Source: Candidatus Latescibacterota bacterium
Lineage (GTDB): Bacteria; Latescibacterota; UBA2968; GCA-2709665
Assembly: GCA_021295655.1 (NCBI GenBank)
Contig: JAGWBX010000016.1
Location: 10,576-48,462 of the forward strand
DNA length: 37,887 nucleotides
Direction: 5' to 3'
Shown here: piece after piece, positions 16,066-23,868 of the stretch
Position numbering within the stretch: position 1 is the first letter of the stretch
Layout of the letters: each line of letters begins with the position of its first letter
Notes under the pieces: generated by a model
What the model saw: only the letters and a program-made list of their open reading frames with translations
Database searches by the model: none
Told to the model about the DNA's origin: nothing
Translations under genes and position numbers: made by a program

Positions 16066-19000
16066 TTACGCCTTGAATACATGCAGAAATCCATCCTCCG
16101 AACAGGCCGCGATTTCAGGGATGCCGTCCCCGTCGACGTCCGCGGCGACGATATCCAGAATCGGTCCGCCTGCCTTATACCGGCCGAGGGGACGTCCGTC
16201 CGCGTTGGCGAGGAGGTACACCGTCCCGTCCTCCACGCCCGCGGCGATTTCCGGTTTCCCGTCGCCGTTGAAGTCCGCCGCCGCGATGCAGCGCACGACT
16301 TCGTCGAGGTCGGTTCGCCAGTGTAACGTCCGGCCGTCGCCTTTGACCACGTAGACGTTGAAGCTCATGGAAGAGGCCACGATTTCATCTATGCCGTCGC
16401 CGTCCATGTCGACCATCAGGACGCGGGTGACTTCATCGCCGGTGTTGAATTGCGAGATGAGCGTGCCATCGGCTTTGAGGAGGTGGACGTGCGTGTCGGC
16501 GCCGGCAAAGGCGACTTCCTTCAACCCGTCGCCGTCTACATCGCCTGCAGCCGCGCTGTTGGCGCGGGGGCCCGTGGCGGGATGATAGGACCACCGGATA
16601 TCGCCGTTCCCGTCGATGCAGTGCCATCGGTGATAGTCCGTCCCGGCGACCACCTCGTCGCGGCCGTCGCCGTCCAGGTCCGCGGCGCATCCGGTGGACG
16701 AGGGGCGCACGGTCATCTGTCGCCAGAGTTCTTCGCCCTCGTTGGAGATGGCGTGATATCGCCACGATTCCACGGCGGCGATGACTTCGAGGTTGCCGTC
16801 GCCGTTGATGTCGCCGGTGAAGACGGACCGCACAATCGGATCCTGGAAATAGAATGGAATCTCGTAGCTCCACCTCAACGTTCCGGTCGCATCGAGGACG
16901 TACACCCGGGTGTCTTCCGAACCGGCGACGATCTCGGGCCGGCCGTCGTTTTCGAGGTCCGCCACACAGACGGAACGTACCGCGCCGCCCGTGGAATACC
17001 GCCAGAGCGGGCTTCCGTCCTTGTACGCGTGGACGGACCGGGTGCGGCCGCCCGCGACCACTTCATCCCTGCCGTCGCCGTCGAGGTCCGCGGCCTGCAG
17101 GGACAGCAGGGCGTTTTCCTCCCCGTAAGACCAGACCGCCTGCAGGTCCGGAATCCGGCCCTTCTTTTGGGGAGTCCGGAAGCGGGGCACGAAACGTGTT
17201 GGGGACTTTCCGGCTGCGGCGCGGCGGATTTCCGAGAGGGCGGGAGGAATCAGCGCGATTTCGTGCCTGCCGCCGGACACACCGAACGTGGCGGCGCCGC
17301 CGGAAACGTCGGCGTCGATCGGCTGCCCGTCCACTTCGACCGCCGACCGGCTGCCCGCGGACAGCGTGATCTCCGTCGGACTGGAGGCGGTGACGGCGCC
17401 CCGCGCCGCCGACAGATCGTATTCGAAAGACACGGGACGATCGCTCCTGAACACCGTATCTTCCCATGCCACTTCCGTGCCGTCGACAATGGCAAGCGCC
17501 AGCGGAGATATCTGATACTGGGCGGCCGCGACCCGGGGCCCCGAAGGCAGCGCCGTCGCCGCCCGGGTCTGGCCGACGCCCGCGAAAACGGTTTCCGGAC
17601 CACCGTCAATGCGCACGGCGTTCTCTGCGACCTGGGACATTTCGAGCTTCAATGGGCCGCAATAGAGCAGGTTGAAGAACCGATACGCCTCCCCTTTCCG
17701 GAGACGCACGTTGGCAATCTGCTGGAGGATGCGCACGACCGGTTCGGCATGTTCGTATCGATCCCAGTTCTTACCGGTAACCGGGTCGTCCTCGAGCCTG
17801 AGTCCGGGCCCCGGCAGGCCGTGGATGAAGAATCGCTCGCCGTTCTGTTCCACCGCCAGGCCGCCCTTGCGGAGCTTTACGTCGCCCAGCGTCTGCCAGA
17901 CGGCGCGGAAGCTGTATTCCGCTTCTCCGAGGGCCTCCATCTCGTCGATGACCAGGAAGAAGGCCCCGCGGTTCCACAGAATGTTGCGGCGCCAATCCAC
18001 GCCGCTGTAGGAACGAAGGGTCGTCTGGGAGAACCCGGTATCCCGGTTGGCGGAAAACCGCTCGAGTTCCACGAAAGGAGGAATTTCGGCTGATTGTCCA
18101 TCCTTGAGGATGAGAACGCCGTTGTGGAATTTGGGCAGCGATTTGATATAGTCGCAGTCGGCCAGCCAGATGCGGTGGTTCTGGGTGAGGCGGCAGATCG
18201 AGTTGCCGTCGTAATGTTTGTGGCCGCCATTGGACAGGCCGTCGAGGAACAGATACTGATTTTCAGGAGCGAACCCGTCCCGGAAGACGACCTTGTCGAA
18301 GGTCTTGTCCAGGGGCAGGTGGTCGCTGCCGTTCGTCGAATCGTAATACCTGGGATCCACAGGGTAGACCTGTGCGCCCTCCAGGTCAGATGGCTCAACA
18401 GGTTCCACGTCGCGGCTGTGTTCGTACGGGTGGGACCGCGGCGCCATGGCTTTCTTCTTGTCGAGCATCCACTGGTAGCGGCCGTCTCCCGTCACGCAGA
18501 CCATGGCTCTCAGATAGGGCACTTCCGTCCAGGTGCCGAACGGGGAGGCAGTGTCGCCGTTCGGCACGGCGCAGCCCAGGTTGTCCGTTGTCAGGATGGC
18601 GTAGTCGCCGGCGCGCCGCGCATTTCCCGTATCGAAAAACGTCATGTCGCCCGTGCTGAGCGTGTAGCGCATTGCGTGGAAGTGGGTGCGCCAATGGTAG
18701 TGGCCGCAGTCCTCTAACGGCTTGAACGCGTTGACCTGCGCCTTGAAGCATTTTTCCGACAGGGCCAGCCACCGGTAGGCCTGGGTGGCTCTATAGTATT
18801 TCTTGAAATACGCGCCGGCATAGTGCAGGCCGAGCGCGGCGTAAGTCGCGTGGTTGTGGCGGACGTGCTCATCGTCCACGTTGCCGACGTGCGATACGCA
18901 ATCCGAAATGAATTCAAACAGGATCCGGGTGATCCGCAGGCGGTCCCCGGCCGAGATCGCGGGACTTTCTTCCACGAGGTCCCATCCGGGCATCACGTAC

Positions 19001-19752
19001 TGCAGCGCGAAGTCCGCGTCGAAACCCCATACGCTGCCGTAATTGTCCGGGTCGGACAGGACGTGGTCGTACATCCGGAAGACCAGTCGTTTGTAGATTT
19101 CAGCGTAGACGTCGTTTCCGGTTAGCCCGTAGAGCAGGCCCCGCTGTCCGATCCGGGACCACAGACCGGTATGGGAACCACGTGTGAGGTCTTCTTCGGC
19201 TTCCGCCATCTCCGCATCCAGGTCCGGATCATCGGGAATTCCGGCGTCGTTCCGGGCATCCGGTCCGTACTTGACGTCGAACATGGGCCCAGGGGCAAGG
19301 GTCGATCCCGATCCCAAGCGCTCGAGCAGCAGGCCGGCGGCGGTTTCGACCCCTGATAAATCGCTGCCGAAAAGGCCGACGGCGTTTCTGCCGTTGCCCC
19401 ATGGATCATGAATTGTGTGGAGAAGATGGCCGCCGGCGCCGGGAAAATGGTCGTCCGCCGGGGTGTAGCTGTAGCCGTAGAGCCGAAAGACCGCCCTGTT
19501 GCTGTTCAGATTGCCCAGAAGGATGAGGTTCCTGCGAGGCGTCCTCGCGGCGGCGTTGTGATCGATGACGGGCAGTTCCGCGCCCGAAACGTCACGGACG
19601 CTTCTCCGGATGGCTTCGGCAACGGCGACGTAACGGTCGTCCGACGGGGTTACGATGGCAGAGGCGGCGCGCCCGTGTTCCACCAGGACGGTGTCGGGGT
19701 AAAGGAGTTTGGGTTGCCTGAGGTTTTCCAGGGACATTCTCCGCTGCGGCAT
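16066..19752 (-). CDS. Heparinase II/III-fold protein fused to an eight-repeat FG-GAP/VCBS-type propeller (Hep3)
   Basis: A 1228-residue protein in three parts. Residues 1-180 form an alpha/beta domain of the kind found before some carbohydrate-active catalytic domains. Residues about 190-830 form a toroid plus beta-sandwich with His299-Asn300-His301 and GGHKHYDGN (His511, His513), the heparinase II/III signature. Residues about 885-1228 hold eight repeats with Ca2+-type loops: D-L-D-G-D-G-R-D-E-V-V-A-G and close variants (DINGDG, DMDGDG, DFNGDG, DVDGDG), alternating with PQQ-like strands (LWRY, LRWSY). Such propellers are usually extracellular binding modules, yet no signal peptide is seen. 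The ATG at 19752 has GGAG six bases upstream. It lies 82 bp after the isomerase-like gene and is co-directional with it. Confidence 0.82.
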   Translation of the reverse strand: MPQRRMSLENLRQPKLLYPDTVLVEHGRAASAIVTPSDDRYVAVAEAIRRSVRDVSGAELPVIDHNAAARTPRRNLILLGNLNSNRAVFRLYGYSYTPADDHFPGAGGHLLHTIHDPWGNGRNAVGLFGSDLSGVETAAGLLLERLGSGSTLAPGPMFDVKYGPDARNDAGIPDDPDLDAEMAEAEEDLTRGSHTGLWSRIGQRGLLYGLTGNDVYAEIYKRLVFRMYDHVLSDPDNYGSVWGFDADFALQYVMPGWDLVEESPAISAGDRLRITRILFEFISDCVSHVGNVDDEHVRHNHATYAALGLHYAGAYFKKYYRATQAYRWLALSEKCFKAQVNAFKPLEDCGHYHWRTHFHAMRYTLSTGDMTFFDTGNARRAGDYAILTTDNLGCAVPNGDTASPFGTWTEVPYLRAMVCVTGDGRYQWMLDKKKAMAPRSHPYEHSRDVEPVEPSDLEGAQVYPVDPRYYDSTNGSDHLPLDKTFDKVVFRDGFAPENQYLFLDGLSNGGHKHYDGNSICRLTQNHRIWLADCDYIKSLPKFHNGVLILKDGQSAEIPPFVELERFSANRDTGFSQTTLRSYSGVDWRRNILWNRGAFFLVIDEMEALGEAEYSFRAVWQTLGDVKLRKGGLAVEQNGERFFIHGLPGPGLRLEDDPVTGKNWDRYEHAEPVVRILQQIANVRLRKGEAYRFFNLLYCGPLKLEMSQVAENAVRIDGGPETVFAGVGQTRAATALPSGPRVAAAQYQISPLALAIVDGTEVAWEDTVFRSDRPVSFEYDLSAARGAVTASSPTEITLSAGSRSAVEVDGQPIDADVSGGAATFGVSGGRHEIALIPPALSEIRRAAAGKSPTRFVPRFRTPQKKGRIPDLQAVWSYGEENALLSLQAADLDGDGRDEVVAGGRTRSVHAYKDGSPLWRYSTGGAVRSVCVADLENDGRPEIVAGSEDTRVYVLDATGTLRWSYEIPFYFQDPIVRSVFTGDINGDGNLEVIAAVESWRYHAISNEGEELWRQMTVRPSSTGCAADLDGDGRDEVVAGTDYHRWHCIDGNGDIRWSYHPATGPRANSAAAGDVDGDGLKEVAFAGADTHVHLLKADGTLISQFNTGDEVTRVLMVDMDGDGIDEIVASSMSFNVYVVKGDGRTLHWRTDLDEVVRCIAAADFNGDGKPEIAAGVEDGTVYLLANADGRPLGRYKAGGPILDIVAADVDGDGIPEIAACSEDGFLHVFKA

Positions 19753-19834
19753 CGCTGGCTCCGGTTGTCAATTCGAGCTTGTCTGTCTCCTGCTGCTTGT
19801 CCGGGAATGCTTCCGACCGGATCGAGTTCGTGTG

Positions 19835-20617
19835 TTATTCTCCTTCAATGAGCTGCTTCAGATACGCGATTTCATGCGCAGCCGTCTCGTGCGGCGGATG
19901 ATGGCTTCCGTGTTCGATCGAAATATATCCGTCGAAGCCTTTTAATTGGAGAACGCGGAGAAATGCGGCGAAGTCCACGTCGCCGGCGTCCAGAAACGTG
20001 AGGTCCGGCCACGCGCCCACCCAGTTGTGGGCGTGCAGGTGAATAACGTGTTCGCCGAGTTGTTCGGCGGTATGGAGAACGGATTCGCCGATGAGAGGCG
20101 TCTGAAGGTTTACCGTGAGATTCCCCATACCCACGTCGTCGAGCAGTTTCAGCGTACTCGGACTCGTGTCGGTCAGATTGGGCCCATGGTGAATCACCTG
20201 GTGCGTTTCCAACGGGAAGACGATATCGTGCGCGGCGCCCATTTCACAGATTCTCCGCAGGCCCCGGACGCAGGCGTCCCATTGCCCGGCGGTGGCGTCC
20301 GCGCTCCCCACGTTGCCGGTGTATGTGCGGATAAAGGGACAATCGAGTTCGACCGCGTATTCGATAAAGGTTTCCGCATCCCGGATGCTCCGGTCCCAGG
20401 TGGCCTGGCTGGTGGTGAAGTCGAAGTAGGGGCAGATCTGCACGATCTCGAGGCCGTGTTCGTCCGCCGTTGATCGGACCCATGCCAGGTCCGCGTGGCA
20501 GAGGTACTGCTGCCAGAGCTCGATGCCGTCGTAACCCAGTTCAGCCAGGTAGGGGATGGCTTTTTCCTGATCGGCCTGATCGTTGCCGAAGGCGTTGGTG
20601 CAGAATGCGGATTTCAT
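19835..20617 (-). CDS. Sugar phosphate isomerase/epimerase-like TIM barrel
   Basis: A 260-residue protein of the xylose isomerase-like TIM-barrel family, which isomerises or epimerises sugars, inositols and hydroxy-acids using a divalent metal. Candidate metal ligands are Glu in PLETHQ, His in IHLHAHN and Glu in ISIEHGS. The usual Asp of the second ligand position appears as Asn in TVNLQTP. The start at 20617 (MKSAFCTNAFG) fits the family; an upstream ATG at 20740 would add 41 residues lacking homology features. A TTGACA/TATTTT promoter lies at 20688-20715. First gene of a pair with Hep3, divergent from a GHL10-like gene. Confidence 0.87.
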   Translation of the reverse strand: MKSAFCTNAFGNDQADQEKAIPYLAELGYDGIELWQQYLCHADLAWVRSTADEHGLEIVQICPYFDFTTSQATWDRSIRDAETFIEYAVELDCPFIRTYTGNVGSADATAGQWDACVRGLRRICEMGAAHDIVFPLETHQVIHHGPNLTDTSPSTLKLLDDVGMGNLTVNLQTPLIGESVLHTAEQLGEHVIHLHAHNWVGAWPDLTFLDAGDVDFAAFLRVLQLKGFDGYISIEHGSHHPPHETAAHEIAYLKQLIEGE

Positions 20618-20687
20618 TGGCAGCAGGGATGGAAAACGCGCCGGGATGTGCGCGGAAAACTCCTGGAAATCGGCTTTGCGCGACCGT

Positions 20688-20715
20688 AAAATAGAGGCAC
20701 GGATACGATTGTCAA
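20688..20715 (-). promoter_or_regulatory. Sigma70-like promoter for the isomerase-Hep3 pair
   Basis: A perfect TTGACA at 20710-20715, a 16-bp spacer and TATTTT at 20688-20693, reading on the minus strand. The expected transcript start is about 65 bases before the isomerase ATG at 20617. No matching plus-strand promoter was found for the divergent gene. Confidence 0.55.
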
Positions 20716-20757
20716 TCGCTAATTCGAATGCGTCCATCAAGCATACAGGAGGAATTT

Positions 20758-22341
20758 ATGTCCGGACTCTTCGACTACGGGATCATCTACAACTGGGACG
20801 GGGCGCCGCACGGCTATTCCGAGGTGCCTCAGTCAATGGTCGCGTTTCTCGACAAGGCTTACGCGCCTATCCAGGAGACGCAGGTGGGGGCGTTGTTCTG
20901 GTGCATCGGCGAGCACGCCGCCCGCTGGCCGGATTCCGCGCTTGAAATGCCGGGCGACGTCCACGGGCGAAGGTACGAGAACGTCTCGGCCTATACCCAC
21001 ACCGAAAACATCCGCCTGATGCTCGAGCGGGGAGAGGACCCTCATGTCTCGCTGATCGAACACGGCCGCGCACGGGGCGTGGCCGTCTACGCATCCGTGC
21101 GCATGAACGACAACCACTTCGACGGGGCGCAGTTGGAAGACCTGTCCACGCTCCACCACAGCGAGTTGACCAGATTGCGGCGGGAACACCCGGAGTGGGT
21201 GCTGGGCGACCGGACGTCGGAGTGGTTCGCGCTCTCGTGGAATATGGCCGTCCCCGAAGTCCGCGAACACCGGTATACCCATATCGAGGAGGTCGTTACG
21301 CGGTACGACTGGGACGGCGTGGAGCTGGACTGGCAGCGGCATGCGTTCCACCTTCCCGAAGACGAGGCCTATCGGATGCGTTACGTGCTTACCGACCTTC
21401 AGCGCCGGGTCCGGCAGTTGACGGACGACATCGCGAAACGCCGCGGCAGGCCGTTCTATCTGGCGGCGCGCGTGGCCGGCTCGCAGGAGATGTGCCGCCG
21501 CATCGGCTACGATATTCCGGTGTGGATCGACGAGGGGCTGGTGGACGTCCTGATTCTGGGCGGAGGCGCCGTAACCGATGCGTCTCTGGAGGTGGCCGCG
21601 TTTGTGGAGATGTGCCGGGACAGGGGGATCGCCGTCTACGCGGGATTCGACAGCGGATTGCCCGATCCGTTCGTGGGTCCTGAGGCGCCTGAAATCAAGG
21701 ACCGAATGCGCACCCGGGCGATTGCCTCCCGCTACCATCGCGCCGGCGCCGATGGCATTTACGTGTTCAACTGGCACGCCAACCGGGACATGAAGCGGGA
21801 ATTGCTCTCGCAGATCGGCTCGCCCAATACGCTCCGCCGCACCGACAAGATCTATGCGGCCACACACCGTTTCATCCAGAAAGAGGGACCCTGGCGCGGG
21901 GCCTACCGCATCGACCGGATCCTGGGGGAAGTGCCGGTTGCCCTGATGAAAACCATAACTGGCGCAATGCCGGCCATCACCCTGGACATTGCCGATGACG
22001 TCGAAGCAGACGGCGCGTCACACCTGGAACTCCGCATCCGGCTGGATCAGTGGGTGGTCGGCGACAAGGTCCGCGTCTTCTGGGACGGGCAGGAACTGGA
22101 AGACCCTGAAATCCGGTACTGCGTAATGGACAACACCAATCCTCCGGGTGGCGCCTTCCAGCCTCCGCCGGGAATTCGCAGTATTTCAGACGTGAGCCGC
22201 GCGGCGTGGCTGTGCTTCCCGCTGCGTCACGCTGACGTCGCGCAGGGGAAGCATACGGTCAATGTCGGACTGGTTGAACGCCATCCGCAACTCGCGTGCG
22301 ACCTCGTTCTGACGGACGTGGAAGTGGTCATTCGGTATTGA
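20758..22341 (+). CDS. GHL10-like (glycoside hydrolase-like) TIM-barrel protein A
   Basis: A 527-residue protein that fits the glycosyl-hydrolase-like 10 / TIM-barrel families: YASVRMND on an early strand, then WDGVELDWQRH with Glu189 and Asp191 as candidate catalytic acids, and DGIYVFNWH near the barrel end. The last 120 residues form a beta domain (HLELRIRL...LTDVEVVIRY) shared with protein B at 22387-23868. Members of these groups are mostly uncharacterised, so a glycan-cleaving role is inferred. No signal peptide. AGGAGG at 20747-20752 stands five bases before the ATG. It is divergent from the isomerase-Hep3 pair and convergent with protein B (45-bp gap). Confidence 0.75.
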   Translation: MSGLFDYGIIYNWDGAPHGYSEVPQSMVAFLDKAYAPIQETQVGALFWCIGEHAARWPDSALEMPGDVHGRRYENVSAYTHTENIRLMLERGEDPHVSLIEHGRARGVAVYASVRMNDNHFDGAQLEDLSTLHHSELTRLRREHPEWVLGDRTSEWFALSWNMAVPEVREHRYTHIEEVVTRYDWDGVELDWQRHAFHLPEDEAYRMRYVLTDLQRRVRQLTDDIAKRRGRPFYLAARVAGSQEMCRRIGYDIPVWIDEGLVDVLILGGGAVTDASLEVAAFVEMCRDRGIAVYAGFDSGLPDPFVGPEAPEIKDRMRTRAIASRYHRAGADGIYVFNWHANRDMKRELLSQIGSPNTLRRTDKIYAATHRFIQKEGPWRGAYRIDRILGEVPVALMKTITGAMPAITLDIADDVEADGASHLELRIRLDQWVVGDKVRVFWDGQELEDPEIRYCVMDNTNPPGGAFQPPPGIRSISDVSRAAWLCFPLRHADVAQGKHTVNVGLVERHPQLACDLVLTDVEVVIRY

Positions 22342-22386
22342 CGCCCTGCAAAACCCGCCGGATCCGGAAGCGGTCTGAGTGACACC

Positions 22387-23868
22387 CTATTTCTCCGCGG
22401 GCAACTCGGCCGACCCCGGGCGAGGCGTCGGAAATGTCCCGTATTCGACGAAGACATCCACGTCTTCAATCACGATCCCGCCTTCGAATCCGGGGGGCCT
22501 TTTCTGTAAGGATATTTCGAGAACGTTCCGGCCCTTCCGGGGACGTACGTTTTCCAGGTCGAATTCCAGCAGTTGTCCCGCGTACGGATCCCGGGACCGG
22601 ATCGGCGAACGACGAAAGGACCCGTTGTCCAGCCGGTCGCCGTTCAACCGGATCTCGAGTCGGTCGGCCGAGACGAGATTGCTTATGCCGATTCTGAGGC
22701 GGATGCGCCGAACGCGGTCATTTTCTGGGTCGTCGGCGATGGCGAAAGGGATCTGACTGTATCTCTCCCGATCGGGTGAGGCAATCTCAAGGGGCAGAAA
22801 GGCGCCGTAGTCGTATTCGGCTGCCGCGTCGCACCGGCGGCGCAGGAAGTAGTGCTTGTCTCCTTCCCGGACGAGGTCGGCATCGCCCAGTTGCGTGAGG
22901 AGACTGCGGCCGGCTTCGTCCACGGGCCAGGGAAGAAACCAGGCGTACAGGCCGTCAACGTCCAGTTCCTGGAAATTCGCGGCGGCCGCACGCATCATGG
23001 AGGCGGTGGCGTTGTCGGCCGTATTGAACCGCCGGCTCTCGTCGCTGCGGTAAGGCTGAAGCATGCCGTAGACGGAGATATTGTGGTCGTGGGCGGACTG
23101 CACGAGCCAGCCAACCGGCATATTGGCGTCCAGTACGAAGTCCAGATAGAGCATCGGAACCACGAAATCGACCAACCCTTCCCGAAGCCAGGCCCGTACG
23201 TCAAGCCCGGTCTTCAGGTTCAGTTCTTCGGTGGGGTAGACGCGGGCGCCGATCTGGGCGGGACCCCCCGGCCGGCTCCGGACGAGTTCAGCGGTCTCTC
23301 TTACGAAATCCGTGATCACCGGAGTGTATTCGGGCACGTCTTCCTTTCTCAGCCAGAAGGGACTCCCGCCGGGTGAGGCGGCGAAGTCCAGTTCCACGCC
23401 TTCGACGGCGTACCTCGTGGCGAGTTCTTCCAGTATCGCCCGCTGATGGTCGCGCACTTCGGGATGGACGAAACCCCGCCCTCCGGTATCGACCGCGTGC
23501 TCCGGGGCCATGCCGCCGTAGGCGCCCATCCGGAGGCTGGCGATGAAGTCCATGCCCTTCTCGTGGGCGCGTTCGACCAGGACGGTCAGCGGGTCGAGGC
23601 CGCGGGCGATGAGACTCTGCATATTCTCCCAGGCGCGCCACTCGTGGACATGCTGGAATGGTTGCCGGTCGTCACCGAACATGAGGCCGATCCCGGAGGG
23701 ATAAAAGAGACCGTCCGCACGGGAGACACCATAGACGAAGGTGTCCACGGCCGTGCCGGCGACTTCGTCTACGGGCACCCGGGCGTCTTCAAGCCGCATC
23801 GGCGGTTCGAAGACGAACAGATAGTAGTGGCGGGCGTCGTTGAAGTAGATCGTGCGTTGTCTTCTCAT
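22387..23868 (-). CDS. GHL10-like TIM-barrel protein B
   Basis: A 493-residue paralogue of the protein at 20758-22341 with the same order of parts. FIASLRMGAY is the early strand, VEGVELDFAAS carries Glu159 and Asp161, DGLYAWFLPW is near the barrel end, and the C-terminal beta domain ends in IEDVDVFVEYG. The ATG at 23868 overlaps the stop of the Hep4 gene as ATGA, so the two are translated in a coupled way; an in-frame TTG lies two codons earlier. It should act on the same material as Hep4. No signal peptide is seen. The exact reaction is unknown. Confidence 0.75.
   Translation of the reverse strand: MRRQRTIYFNDARHYYLFVFEPPMRLEDARVPVDEVAGTAVDTFVYGVSRADGLFYPSGIGLMFGDDRQPFQHVHEWRAWENMQSLIARGLDPLTVLVERAHEKGMDFIASLRMGAYGGMAPEHAVDTGGRGFVHPEVRDHQRAILEELATRYAVEGVELDFAASPGGSPFWLRKEDVPEYTPVITDFVRETAELVRSRPGGPAQIGARVYPTEELNLKTGLDVRAWLREGLVDFVVPMLYLDFVLDANMPVGWLVQSAHDHNISVYGMLQPYRSDESRRFNTADNATASMMRAAAANFQELDVDGLYAWFLPWPVDEAGRSLLTQLGDADLVREGDKHYFLRRRCDAAAEYDYGAFLPLEIASPDRERYSQIPFAIADDPENDRVRRIRLRIGISNLVSADRLEIRLNGDRLDNGSFRRSPIRSRDPYAGQLLEFDLENVRPRKGRNVLEISLQKRPPGFEGGIVIEDVDVFVEYGTFPTPRPGSAELPAEK

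Noticed and set aside
16450-18093. A 547-codon plus-strand frame inside Hep3
   Set aside because: GC-rich antisense shadow of the repeat-rich Hep3 gene; the DxDGDG repeats are on the minus strand.
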